Shown piece by piece: positions 45,010 to 53,558 of a DNA stretch of 64,000 nt. The DNA comes from Caecibacter massiliensis (GTDB taxonomy: Bacteria; Bacillota; Negativicutes; Veillonellales; Megasphaeraceae). The stretch lies in contig LT608311.1 in the NCBI GenBank assembly GCA_900095875.1, positions 1,550,001 to 1,614,000 on the forward strand. Reading direction: 5' to 3'. The notes under the pieces are model-generated. The model was not told the DNA's origin, searched no databases, and worked only from the letters and a program-made list of their open reading frames with translations. Both the position numbers and the translations under genes were made by a program. The first letter of the stretch is position 1. Each line of letters opens with the position of its first letter.

Positions 45010-45020
45010 TAGAGTGCTAA
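44994..45020. promoter_or_regulatory. CIRCE element (HrcA operator)
   Basis: TTAGCCACA, nine bases, GAGTGCTAA. The right half matches the CIRCE consensus (TTAGCACTC-N9-GAGTGCTAA) fully; the left keeps TTAGC but has changes after it. It overlaps the -35 and spacer of the hsp20 promoter, where HrcA would block RNA polymerase. Confidence 0.82.
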
Positions 45021-45039
45021 GAAAAATTATTATTTTTAA

Positions 45040-45085
45040 AAAAATATCCCTGAAGCCCCCGTTGTGGGAAATTTTCAGGGATATC
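45040..45085 (-). terminator. Terminator after the glycosyltransferase gene
   Basis: TATCCCTGAA (45045-45054) and TTCAGGGATA (45074-45083) with an inner CCC/GGG pair; on the minus strand a T7 run follows. It separates the glycosyltransferase from the hsp20 promoter. Confidence 0.8.
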
Positions 45086-45095
45086 TTGCATCGTG

Positions 45096-46559
45096 TCACC
45101 TTTTGGCATGGCTGGCAGACCAGATGGTCGTATGACCGGGCAGTGAGATATGATCCGGCATCTGGCCGTACAGGGCATAATAGCGGCTGGCCAGAGCCGT
45201 ATCGTGATTCTGGTCGATGATGATCAGCTTCGGATTATTCTGCATGAGACTGTCGATGGGAGCCATGGGCATGACGTTTTTGGCATTCCAGTCCAGCTTT
45301 CCCGGCTGTAATTTCTCCAATTCACCGGAAGGTACGGCCCGGTATATCGTTTTGCCGCTATAAAACACGGCACTGGTGCTGTATCCTTTGTAAAAGCAGA
45401 TAGCCGTGTTGCTGGTGTCCATCTGGGCCAGAGTCTGACCGATGGTCTTGCCGGATTGGTGCAGCATGATGGGCGGAGCCGCCGTAAATGCGAGAATCGT
45501 ATACAGGACCCCGCCGGCCAGTGCGATTTTCCGGACAGGCAGATGCCAGTGCTGCAGCATGCCGGCACTCAGGATGGCGAGAGAAAATAGGGCGGGATAG
45601 GTATAGGTCGTGTATTTCGTGGCGACAAGAGTAAAGAAGATGAATGTTACGGCAGCATACAGGGCGAGCAGCAGCGCGCAGGAATCACTGCCTGCAAAGG
45701 GCATACGGCGTTCTTTCCTGTATTTCCAGAGAGCCCAGGGCCAGGTAAAACTCCAGGGGGCAAAACCGGAAAAAAAGATGATGATATAGAAATACCAGAC
45801 GTTTTTGCTGCCGTGTTCCGGAACGGTTGCCCGGAGAAAATTGTGGACACCGAAGAAGTTCAGGAGAAAATCCGATCCATGAACCTTGTACATGAAGCCG
45901 TACCAGAGACCGGTGATGACGAAGAAAAGGACCATGCCGCTCAGCAGATGGACGTGGAGCAGTTCTTTCAGGTCATGGCGCAGGATGAGAAATATCAGGG
46001 CAGCCAGTGCCGGCAGGGCCAGTCCTATGGGACCTTTGGTCAGTACTGCCAGGGCGGCCATGACATAGGCGGCCCAGTACCAGCGGCGGTTTTCCCTATA
46101 GCCGAGGTAGAAGAAGGCCAGGCAGGCACTCATGAAGAGGAATAACGTCGCATCAGTGATGACTGCCTTGGAGAGAAGCCAGCATTCGACGCTGGTCATG
46201 AGGATGATAGCGGCAGAAAAGGCAAGAGACCGGCCGTATACCCGGGCGGTGAACCAGTATGTGAACAGTACACCTGCCGTCCCCATCAGTGCCGACGGAA
46301 GTCGTGCCGCAAATTCCGTAAAACCGAACACGGAAAAGGAGAGGGCTAGTTCCCAGTAATAGAAAATGGGCTTATCATACCAGTAATGGCCGTATATCTG
46401 AGGCGATAGCCAGTCGCCGGAGAGGACCATTTCCTTTGCCGTCAGGGCGTAATTCGATTCGGCGGAATCGGTAATCGCCAGAAACGAATTGGCCGCCAGA
46501 AACAGGACGAGCGCGCAGATGCTGAGAACTACATAGGGATGCCGTTCGATGTACTTCAT
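45096..46559 (-). CDS. ArnT/PMT-like membrane glycosyltransferase (GT39/83 family)
   Basis: A 487-residue protein with about 12 membrane segments. The first periplasmic loop begins ITDSAESNYALTAKEMVLSG and carries the Glu-rich active-site area typical of ArnT-like enzymes (usually D/E near the start). YDKPIFYYW follows. Such enzymes move a sugar from a lipid carrier onto lipid A, protein or other envelope acceptors. ATG 46559 is used, with AGAAAGAAGG upstream. Divergent from a two-component system. Confidence 0.82.
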   Translation of the reverse strand: MKYIERHPYVVLSICALVLFLAANSFLAITDSAESNYALTAKEMVLSGDWLSPQIYGHYWYDKPIFYYWELALSFSVFGFTEFAARLPSALMGTAGVLFTYWFTARVYGRSLAFSAAIILMTSVECWLLSKAVITDATLFLFMSACLAFFYLGYRENRRWYWAAYVMAALAVLTKGPIGLALPALAALIFLILRHDLKELLHVHLLSGMVLFFVITGLWYGFMYKVHGSDFLLNFFGVHNFLRATVPEHGSKNVWYFYIIIFFSGFAPWSFTWPWALWKYRKERRMPFAGSDSCALLLALYAAVTFIFFTLVATKYTTYTYPALFSLAILSAGMLQHWHLPVRKIALAGGVLYTILAFTAAPPIMLHQSGKTIGQTLAQMDTSNTAICFYKGYSTSAVFYSGKTIYRAVPSGELEKLQPGKLDWNAKNVMPMAPIDSLMQNNPKLIIIDQNHDTALASRYYALYGQMPDHISLPGHTTIWSASHAKR

Positions 46560-46679
46560 ACCATAACCTTCTTTCTGCAAGATAGGCTTATGGTACCAGA
46601 GAAATGTTATAAAAAGCGTAAGGACATTTAAAGAAAATATAAGAAGTGTTAAATAAAAATTAAACAGAAAAAACGGTCA

Positions 46680-46708
46680 TTGCAACCGGGGCGGACGGAT
46701 AGTAAGAT
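46680..46708 (+). promoter_or_regulatory. Promoter of the two-component operon
   Basis: TTGCAA (46680-46685), 17 bases, TAAGAT (46703-46708), 18 bases before the kinase start. Confidence 0.5.
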
Positions 46709-46726
46709 AGAACGGGAGGGATGATT

Positions 46727-48199
46727 GTGACTATAAAAAAACGCCTGATCCTATCGCATATACTCGTCTTCGTCGTACCCATACTCATGACGGCCATCCT
46801 GTTTCTGATGGCTGCCGGCGGACTCTGGCTTTTTACGCAGAGTGGAAACCACGTCTACGTCGAAAGTTCCACCCAGTTTAACCGGGCCAGCGATGTGGTC
46901 CATCATTTCGTGTTCCGGGCCCTGCGCAGCAGCGGTGATGATCCGGAACATTATAAATGGATCATTGAAATGCTGTCGCCGGAACAGAGTTACGTCGTAC
47001 TGGAAAAAGACGGCGGCCGTATTTACGAATACGGCAATGGCCAGCTTGCCGGCATGATGGAAGACATTCCCCGTGATATCCGGGAACGTCCGTTTTTCAG
47101 CCAGAAGCGGGATACATACGTCCATGCCGATACGGGGCAGTTTTATTATATGGAAAAACAATATATCAATGATTCGCTGTATCATTTGTATTTTGTCAGC
47201 CGGCAGATGCCTCATGGTACGGATGATGCCGTGGAACATGCTACCCAGGGAACGCTCTTTGCCATCTTTCTCGCCTTTTTCCTGCTCCTGGCCGGGACCA
47301 TTTTCTTCCTGACGCGGTTTGTACTGCGCTATATTTTGCAGGCGCTCCGGCTGCTTCAGAACGGATCGGATCAGGTGCGGCAGGGAAATCTCACCTGCCG
47401 CCTGACCTACAACCATATGGATGAAGTAGCGCCCGTCGTCGATACCTTCAATATCATGACGGAAGAACTGGAACGGTCGCTGCAGGAACGGACTCGGCAG
47501 GAAGAAAACAGAAAGGAACTCATTGCCAGCATGTCCCACGACATCCGCACGCCCCTCACGGCTATCCGTGCCTATATTGAAGGGCTGGCTGACAACGTGG
47601 CCAATACGCCGGAACGGCGCAGACACTATATTGAGGTCATCCAGAAAAAGACAGAAGATATGAGCCGCATGATTGACCAGCTGTTCCTCTTTTCTAAAAT
47701 GGATCTGGGAGAAAAAGCATTGCCTCTACAGTCACTAGAGCTAAATGAAGTAATTTCTGATATAATAGAAGAAAATAAAGAAGGCTGGCAGTGTCATCAG
47801 GCTCTGGTAGTGTGGCAGCGTTCCCCAGAGAAACTGCCTGTGATCGGAAGCCGGGAAGTATGGCAGCGCATCATGACGAATCTGGTGGCCAATAGTATAA
47901 AATATAAAACAGAAGAAGATGTACATATCCGTATCCGCGCATGGAGGCAGGATAACACGGTCTGCCTGGAAGTCGCCGATGACGGGCCGGGTGTGCCGGA
48001 AGAAGCGCTGACGCGCCTGGCAGAGCCGTTTTACCGGACGGATAAGGCGCGGAGCCGTACTGGTGATGGCAGCGGCCTGGGCCTTTCTATCGTCGCAAGG
48101 GGGATGCAGCTCATGGGCGGGACCGTCATTTTTCTGCCGGTCCATCCTCATGGCCTATGTGTACATATGGAACTGCCTGCCGGGGGAGATGCTCTATGA
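46727..48199 (+). CDS. Sensor histidine kinase
   Basis: A 490-residue membrane kinase. Membrane segments at about residues 8-32 and 176-203 enclose a 140-residue periplasmic sensor domain. HAMP (about 200-255), HisKA with SMSHDIRTPLTAIRAY (phospho-His near 266) and HATPase (N-box LVANSIKYK, DDGPGVPEEAL, GSGLGLS) follow. I prefer GTG 46727, seven bases after GGAGG, over ATG 46721, which touches the ribosome binding site. Its last codons overlap the response regulator start. Signal unknown. Confidence 0.87.
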   Translation: MTIKKRLILSHILVFVVPILMTAILFLMAAGGLWLFTQSGNHVYVESSTQFNRASDVVHHFVFRALRSSGDDPEHYKWIIEMLSPEQSYVVLEKDGGRIYEYGNGQLAGMMEDIPRDIRERPFFSQKRDTYVHADTGQFYYMEKQYINDSLYHLYFVSRQMPHGTDDAVEHATQGTLFAIFLAFFLLLAGTIFFLTRFVLRYILQALRLLQNGSDQVRQGNLTCRLTYNHMDEVAPVVDTFNIMTEELERSLQERTRQEENRKELIASMSHDIRTPLTAIRAYIEGLADNVANTPERRRHYIEVIQKKTEDMSRMIDQLFLFSKMDLGEKALPLQSLELNEVISDIIEENKEGWQCHQALVVWQRSPEKLPVIGSREVWQRIMTNLVANSIKYKTEEDVHIRIRAWRQDNTVCLEVADDGPGVPEEALTRLAEPFYRTDKARSRTGDGSGLGLSIVARGMQLMGGTVIFLPVHPHGLCVHMELPAGGDAL

Positions 48200-48888
48200 A
48201 TGAACGTATTTTAATAATAGAAGATGATCAGGATATTGCCTTTATTGAAAAAGATTACCTGGAAATGAGCGGGTATACCGTCGTCATTGCCTCTGATGGG
48301 CTGACCGGGCTGAACGAAGCGCTGAGTGGCACGTACCAGCTGGTACTCCTCGATGTCATGCTGCCCGGCATGGACGGGTTTGAAGTCTGCCGCCGCCTGC
48401 GGGACAAGGTGGATATCCCTATTATGATCGTCACGGCCAAGCGGGAAGATATCGACAAAATCCGGGGACTGGGATTCGGTGCCGACGACTACGTGGAAAA
48501 GCCCTTTTCACCGAGCGTCCTCGTGGCCCGGGTCAAATCCCAGCTGGCCCAGTACCAGCGCCTGAAAGGGTCATCGCTCAGGAAAAAATCGCGCATTACT
48601 CTGGGAAATATTTCCCTCGACCCTGATACACACCGGGTATTTGTGGGAAATAAGGAAAAAGTCCTGCCCAATAAAGAATTCCAGGTATTGGAATTTCTTA
48701 TGGTCAATGCCGATATGGTATTCAGCAAGGAAACGATTTATGACAAGATATGGGGCATGGATTCCCTGGGCAATACGGCCACGGTGCCGGTCCATATCAA
48801 CCGCCTCCGGGAAGCCATCGAAAAAGATCCCAATAAGCCGTGTCATCTGCTCACCATATGGGGCGTAGGGTATAAGTTTAAGCCATAA
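48196..48888 (+). CDS. OmpR/PhoB-family response regulator
   Basis: A 230-residue regulator: receiver domain 1-120 with phospho-acceptor Asp53 (VLLDVMLPGMDG) and a Lys in VEKPF, then a winged-helix DNA-binding domain (about 130-230; NKEFQVLEFLMVN, ATVPVHINRLREAIE). Start ATG 48196 overlaps the kinase stop by four bases, so the pair is translationally coupled. Targets are unknown; the divergent glycosyltransferase is a candidate by position. Confidence 0.92.
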   Translation: MNERILIIEDDQDIAFIEKDYLEMSGYTVVIASDGLTGLNEALSGTYQLVLLDVMLPGMDGFEVCRRLRDKVDIPIMIVTAKREDIDKIRGLGFGADDYVEKPFSPSVLVARVKSQLAQYQRLKGSSLRKKSRITLGNISLDPDTHRVFVGNKEKVLPNKEFQVLEFLMVNADMVFSKETIYDKIWGMDSLGNTATVPVHINRLREAIEKDPNKPCHLLTIWGVGYKFKP

Positions 48889-48937
48889 CAGGCACGGAAT
48901 CCGTGAAAAATACTGGATGAAAGATTCCTTCCTATGG

Positions 48938-48943
48938 TATAAT
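48938..48943 (+). promoter_or_regulatory. Extended -10 of the DAHP synthase gene
   Basis: TG-G-TATAAT, 36 bases before the start codon. A small CACGGA/TCCGTG palindrome just after the response regulator stop may end the previous transcript. Confidence 0.45.
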
Positions 48944-48979
48944 TGAAGCTACCATTTAGTTTTTGGGGGGGTATAGTAT

Positions 48980-50020
48980 ATGGAATTGGAAATGGAGTTC
49001 ATCAGGAAACTGCCATCGCCGCAGGAACTGAAAGAAGATTATCCGGTCGAGCCGGCCATTTATGAAACGAAACGCCGGCGCGACGAAGAAATTAAAGATA
49101 TCCTTACGGGCAAAGATTCCCGTTTCCTTCTCATCATCGGGCCCTGCTCTGCCGATAATGAAGAAGCCGTCGTGGACTACGCACACCGCCTGGCCCGCGT
49201 GCAGGAACAGGTCAAGGACACGATTTATATCATTCCCCGCGTATATACCAATAAACCGCGTACCATCGGGGTAGGGTATAAGGGAATGCTGCACCAGCCG
49301 GATCCGGAAGGCAAAGAAGACATGCTGGCCGGTATCATCGCTATCCGCGATATGCACATGCGGGTCATCAGGGAAACGGGATTTACCTGTGCAGAAGAAA
49401 TCCTCTATCCGGAAAACCACCGGTATTTATCGGACTTATTATCCTATGCCGCTATCGGGGCCCGTTCGGTCGAAGATCAGCTGCACCGTATGATTGCCAG
49501 CGGCGTCGGGATTCCTGTAGGAATGAAAAACCCGACATCGGGCGATATTTCCGTCATGCTCAATTCTATCGCCGCAGCCCAGCATGAACAGCAGTTCCTG
49601 TTCCGTGGCTGGGAAGTCAAGACGCTGGGGAATCCGCTGACCCATGCCATCCTGCGTGGCTATGTGGATAAATTCGGCAAAAGCCTTCCCAACTATCATT
49701 ATGAAGACTTGCAGCGACTGTTCGAAGAGTATGGCAAGCGGGACCTGGAAAATCCGGCCGTCATCATCGATGTCAATCATGCCAACTCAGGTAAACAATA
49801 TCTGGAACAGATCCGCATTTCCAATGACGTCCTCTACAGCCGTCATATGAATAAGGACATCAAAAAGATGGTAAAAGGGCTGATGATTGAAAGCTATATC
49901 GAAGACGGAAACCAGAAAATCAGTGATGGCGTATATGGCAAATCGATCACCGACCCCTGCCTGGGCTGGGAAAAAACGGAAGCACTGATTCTGGAACTGG
50001 CAGACCGCGTAGATTACTAA
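48980..50020 (+). CDS. aroF: 3-deoxy-7-phosphoheptulonate synthase (type I, AroF/AroG/AroH-like)
   Basis: A 346-residue DAHP synthase joining PEP and erythrose-4-P, the first step of aromatic amino acid synthesis. LLIIGPCSADNEEAVVDYA (residues 49-67) has the metal-site Cys. KPRTIGVGYKGMLHQPDP and AIGARSVEDQLHR are AroG-class signatures. This subclass carries its own feedback site. ATG follows GGGGGG. A tandem-ACT protein is encoded 31 bases downstream. Confidence 0.92.
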   Translation: MELEMEFIRKLPSPQELKEDYPVEPAIYETKRRRDEEIKDILTGKDSRFLLIIGPCSADNEEAVVDYAHRLARVQEQVKDTIYIIPRVYTNKPRTIGVGYKGMLHQPDPEGKEDMLAGIIAIRDMHMRVIRETGFTCAEEILYPENHRYLSDLLSYAAIGARSVEDQLHRMIASGVGIPVGMKNPTSGDISVMLNSIAAAQHEQQFLFRGWEVKTLGNPLTHAILRGYVDKFGKSLPNYHYEDLQRLFEEYGKRDLENPAVIIDVNHANSGKQYLEQIRISNDVLYSRHMNKDIKKMVKGLMIESYIEDGNQKISDGVYGKSITDPCLGWEKTEALILELADRVDY

Positions 50021-50051
50021 CCTAAATTTCAGATATAAGGAGATAACATTC

Positions 50052-50465
50052 ATGCTTAAACAGATTTCTCTCTTCACGGCAAATACAAATGGCGCCCTGG
50101 GCCGGGTCACAGACGTACTGGCCAAGGCAAATATCAATATTTACACTATTCTGGCCAATGACAGCGCCGAATTCGGTATCCTCCGCATGATCGTCGATGA
50201 CTCGGAAAAAGCGCAGGAAGAACTGGTCAAAGCAGGCTATCAGTGCCGCATCGACAAAGTACTGGCCATTGATATGGCATCGGACCAACCGGGCACACTG
50301 AACAAAATCCTGTCCAACCTGAGCCGGGCTAACGTATTCGTCAAATACTGCTACATTTCCTTTGATCGGGAAACGTCCTCTCCGATAGCTGTTCTCAAAA
50401 CAGACGAACCGGAAACGGAAACCTTTCTCAAAGGCAAAGGCTATCGCCTGTTAGACCGCTTCTGA
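50052..50465 (+). CDS. Tandem ACT-domain protein
   Basis: A 137-residue protein made only of two ACT domains (about 3-70 and 72-137), each with the small-ligand-binding turn (ANTNGALGRVTDVLAKANIN and ASDQPGTLNKILSNLSRANV). Such free-standing proteins bind amino acids and modulate partners; in related bacteria they often lie beside phenylacetate-CoA ligase. Here the partner could be the upstream DAHP synthase. ATG after AAGGAGA. Confidence 0.85.
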   Translation: MLKQISLFTANTNGALGRVTDVLAKANINIYTILANDSAEFGILRMIVDDSEKAQEELVKAGYQCRIDKVLAIDMASDQPGTLNKILSNLSRANVFVKYCYISFDRETSSPIAVLKTDEPETETFLKGKGYRLLDRF

Positions 50466-50516
50466 TACGGCGTGTAAGCCTGATACAACATACATCCTGA
50501 TAGGACGGGTCCTGTC

Positions 50517-50559
50517 AAAAAAAGACGCAGTCTCCGCGTGGGCTGCGTCTTCTTTTTTT
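50517..50559 (+). terminator. Terminator after the DAHP synthase/ACT operon
   Basis: AAAGACGCAG and CTGCGTCTT arms, 12-base loop and a T7 run. Confidence 0.88.
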
Positions 50560-50666
50560 GAATGAGTCTTTTTATTTTACGGTCTATCGTATATAATAAA
50601 AAGCAATAAAAGAGAAGAGAGGGTTGTTTGTATATGTATATTGATGTGGTATAAGGAGGGTCTGAC

Positions 50667-50894
50667 ATGGCTAAACAACGTAAGTCTAATCGATATTATA
50701 CGGGGATGCTGGCGTATACGGAAACGCCGAAAACGATGCGCCGCCGCCGGATTTACAGCAAAATATGCCTTATTCTGGCTATTTTGTGTATGGGCGGGTT
50801 TTTCTATATGCTCGTAACTGATTCTTTTCCCGGTACGGGAAAAAAATCGGCTCAGCAGCCAGTGGCCATTACTTGTGAGAGAGATATGGGGTAG
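50667..50894 (+). CDS. Small single-pass membrane protein, unknown
   Basis: A 75-residue protein: basic N-terminus (MAKQRKSNRYYTG, then MRRRR), one membrane segment (ICLILAILCMGGFFYMLV, residues 33-50), and a short tail predicted outside. Start ATG has a strong AAGGAGG. I recognise no family. Codon use is like its neighbours. Confidence 0.65.
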   Translation: MAKQRKSNRYYTGMLAYTETPKTMRRRRIYSKICLILAILCMGGFFYMLVTDSFPGTGKKSAQQPVAITCERDMG

Positions 50895-51228
50895 AGTGTA
50901 CAAAAATTAAATTACGGGTCTCATAAAGAAAGATTATAAATAAAAGACATATCTTTGTTGCACTTTATACAATCAAAGAGGAGAAAGAGCGATATAATAA
51001 AACCATCAAACAGCTCTACTTCTCTTGCAAACACCTCACTACAAAGCAAAAATGCCTGCAGTTTAAACTGCAGGCATTTTTGCTTCTGCAATAAAAAAAT
51101 AAAAACGTATCAGCTTATACAAACTTATAAAATAAACAGTGATATAATTTAATAACAAAAATACATATGAATGATGTTCTAATGGAATAATAAAAACAGG
51201 AATTTGTTCAAAAAGGAGGTAAAGCAGT
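50895..51228. other. AT-rich intergenic region with palindrome
   Basis: No convincing gene. It holds TATAAT at 50993-50998, the 42-base perfect palindrome at 51044-51085, an ATACAAAC motif (51117-51124) and a TATAAT at 51143-51148 that may serve the following dehydrogenase gene. An in-frame stretch at 50955-51152 has no ribosome binding site and crosses the palindrome, so I do not call it. Confidence 0.55.
51044..51085. terminator. Perfect 42-base loopless palindrome, terminator-like
   Basis: Perfect 21-bp arms with no loop in the double strand, centred on CTGCAGTTTAAACTGCAG, with A5 and T5 runs in the arms. As RNA the central bases would open into a loop. It can end the small membrane protein transcript or a short RNA begun near 51005. 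Confidence 0.65.
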
Positions 51229-52125
51229 ATGAACCGTAATGTGAAAAAGAAAGTTGGTTTTCTGGGACTCGGTGTCATGGGAATGCCTATGTCGGAGAAT
51301 GTTATCAGAAAATCAGGGTGTGAGGTCTATGGATATGACGTAGTACCAGAAAAGATGGGGGCATTTTCCAAGGCTGGAGGCCATGCAGCAGCCAGTGCGG
51401 AAGAAGTTTACAAGAACTGCGACATTATTATGCAGATGCTGCCGACTCATGCGATTATCACCCATTCTGTCGAACAAGCCGTAAAATACGGCAAAAAAGG
51501 AAACATCATCATTGATCTTTCCTCGGCAGCACCGCACATTATCCTGGAATTATACCCGAAAGTAAAAGAAGCCGGGATGTATCTTCTTGATTCCCCCGTA
51601 AGTGGCGGCAACCCCAAAGCCAAAGACGGGACGCTGGCCATCATGACTGGTGGCGACAAGGATATCTTTGAAAAAGTCAAACCACTTCTTGAGTGCATGG
51701 GCGAACCGGTATATACCGGCGGTTCCGGCAGTGGTGATGTGACGAAACTGGTCAATAACACGATTGGAGGGGCTTATCTGGCCGCTATTGCAGAGGGCTA
51801 TGCCTTTGCAGCCAAGGCCGGTATCGACCTGCAGACGACCTTCGAAGCGACGCGGTGTGGTTTTGCCGGCGGCCCCCTGTACGACAATAAGGTACCGAAA
51901 ATCATTGCCCGCGATTACGAACCGGGTGCCCGCATTGCCGTCCATCGCAAAGATATTCTCAATGCCAAGAGTTATGCCCACAAACTGGGTATTGACCTGC
52001 CGATGACGGATGTGACACTGCGTATTATGGACTGGATGAATGACAATGGCTATATCGATATCGATCAGGCCGGTATGATTAAATACTTTGAAGACAAAAT
52101 GGATGTGACTGTTGGTAAAAAATAA
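51229..52125 (+). CDS. Beta-hydroxyacid dehydrogenase, copy A (3-hydroxyisobutyrate/tartronate-semialdehyde reductase family)
   Basis: A 298-residue NAD(P)-dependent enzyme. The Rossmann motif GFLGLGVMGMP (residues 10-20), substrate loop DSPVSGGNPKAKDG (122-135) and catalytic Lys in VTKLVNNT (about 173) are intact. VHRKDILNA follows near 240. The family interconverts short beta-hydroxyacids and semialdehydes; the exact substrate is not readable. ATG behind AAAGGAGG. An MFS transporter gene follows after 27 bases. The last 234 residues are almost identical to copy B 3.5 kb downstream. Confidence 0.9.
   Translation: MNRNVKKKVGFLGLGVMGMPMSENVIRKSGCEVYGYDVVPEKMGAFSKAGGHAAASAEEVYKNCDIIMQMLPTHAIITHSVEQAVKYGKKGNIIIDLSSAAPHIILELYPKVKEAGMYLLDSPVSGGNPKAKDGTLAIMTGGDKDIFEKVKPLLECMGEPVYTGGSGSGDVTKLVNNTIGGAYLAAIAEGYAFAAKAGIDLQTTFEATRCGFAGGPLYDNKVPKIIARDYEPGARIAVHRKDILNAKSYAHKLGIDLPMTDVTLRIMDWMNDNGYIDIDQAGMIKYFEDKMDVTVGKK
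51421..52125 (+). repeat. Duplicated dehydrogenase segment, copy A
   Basis: This 705-base stretch matches 54899-55603 without gaps. The encoded 234 residues differ at five positions, while the first about 64 codons are clearly more diverged. Confidence 0.85.
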
Positions 52126-52152
52126 GTGAACGGCAAAAGAAAGGTGATGACA

Positions 52153-53481
52153 ATGAATGGTACAGGAACTGTCAACGTAAGTGCATTATATAAAAAAAGA
52201 GGCTGGCATATCATATTTCCCGTATTCCTCGTCTCTGTCGTAGCTTTTCTGGATCGTGTTAATATTGCTTATGCCGGCATGACTATGACACAGACGCTGG
52301 ACTGGTTATCACCGGAAATTTTTGGTGCCGGTGCCGGCATGTTCTTTATTGGATATTTCTTTTTTGAAATCCCCGGTTCTCTGGTGGCAGCCCGCTTCGA
52401 TGCCTGCCGATGGATTGCCCGCATTATGTTTTCTTGGGGGCTGGTCTGCGGACTCATGGCATTTATGCAGAGCCCGTTCCAGTTTTATCTCTTCCGATTC
52501 CTGCTGGGTGCCTGTGAGGCCAGTCTGTATCCGGTCATTTATGCCGTACTTTTCCCTCGCTGGTTTATGGCAGATGAACTGGCCAAAGCGACTTCGCTTA
52601 TGCTGACGTCACTATTAATTGCAGCTATCATTGGTGCGCCACTGGCTGGCGTACTTCTGGAAATGCAATTGTTCGGCCTGCTCGGATGGCAGAGTCTGTT
52701 CCTGCTAGAGGCCGTACCGGCCTTGCTCCTGACTTTTGTATTTTATTTTGGCATTCCCGACCGGCCGGAAAAAGCAAAATGGCTGACTGAGGATGAAAGA
52801 CGTTATCTCGTCGATACCTTTGCGGAAGAAACACAGCGGAAAAACCGGGCCAAATCTTATTCCGTATGGCAGGCATTTACGGATAAGAAAGTATGGCTCT
52901 TATGTGTCATTTATTTTGGTCAGGCTTTGGGATTCTGGGGCTTTAATTTCTGGATGCCACAGGTATTAAAAGGGCTCTCGGGCTGGTCTACTTCTATGGT
53001 CGGCGGTATTATTGCGATTCCCATGACCATTGCCCTTGTCTTCCAGATATTCTGGGGAATCCATTCGTCAAAGACACGGGAAAAACGCTGGCACGTAGCA
53101 GGATGTATGTTTCTGGCTGCTTTCGGACTCGCGGCGGCGCCGTTCTTTACTAATCCTTTTATCAGCCTGGGCCTGATTACGCTGACTTGTATTGGCGTTT
53201 ATGGCCAGCTGGGAATCTGGTGGACCGTGCCGACTACGTTCCTGAGCGGTGCCGCTGCAGCCGGAGCCTCGGCGATGATTAATTCCATTGCCAATCTTGG
53301 TGGATATGTGGGACCATATATGTTGGGCGTAGTCAAGACGAATACGGGAACGTACGATCTGGGCTATTTTATCCTGGCGGGATCGCTGGCTTGTTCCGGC
53401 CTGCTGATGCTTACCCTGAAAAAGACAACGGCTCCCCAGACGGCAGATATTCCGACTTCATCTTCTGAAGAAGCCGGATGA
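52153..53481 (+). CDS. MFS transporter, ACS (anion:cation symporter) family, copy A
   Basis: A 442-residue 12-segment transporter. FPVFLVSVVAFLDRVNIAYA (residues 23-42), DRVNIAYAG and GPYMLG are ACS-family marks; the family imports organic anions such as sugar acids, tartrate or phthalate. I use ATG 52153, with GAAAGGTGA upstream, over GTG 52126. It pairs with dehydrogenase copy A and ends at a terminator. A paralog lies at 58.5 kb. Confidence 0.88.
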   Translation: MNGTGTVNVSALYKKRGWHIIFPVFLVSVVAFLDRVNIAYAGMTMTQTLDWLSPEIFGAGAGMFFIGYFFFEIPGSLVAARFDACRWIARIMFSWGLVCGLMAFMQSPFQFYLFRFLLGACEASLYPVIYAVLFPRWFMADELAKATSLMLTSLLIAAIIGAPLAGVLLEMQLFGLLGWQSLFLLEAVPALLLTFVFYFGIPDRPEKAKWLTEDERRYLVDTFAEETQRKNRAKSYSVWQAFTDKKVWLLCVIYFGQALGFWGFNFWMPQVLKGLSGWSTSMVGGIIAIPMTIALVFQIFWGIHSSKTREKRWHVAGCMFLAAFGLAAAPFFTNPFISLGLITLTCIGVYGQLGIWWTVPTTFLSGAAAAGASAMINSIANLGGYVGPYMLGVVKTNTGTYDLGYFILAGSLACSGLLMLTLKKTTAPQTADIPTSSSEEAG

Positions 53482-53497
53482 TGAACGTTATGAAATG

Positions 53498-53548
53498 AAA
53501 AGGACCTGTTGTATGGATAGTTTCTGCTATCATACAACAGGTCTTTTT
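53498..53548. terminator. Terminator between MFS copy A and the Crp/Fnr remnant
   Basis: AAAAGGACCTGTTGTATG and CATACAACAGGTCTTTTT arms with an inner GATAG/CTATC pair; it works in both directions. Confidence 0.92.
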
Positions 53549-53558
53549 AGTGAAGTGC

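Noticed and set aside
51044-51085. Palindrome as an insertion sequence end
   Set aside because: No transposase, target-site duplication or second copy is visible in the window.
50955-51152. 65-codon frame in the intergenic region
   Set aside because: No ribosome binding site, AT-rich low-complexity product, and it runs through the 42-base palindrome.
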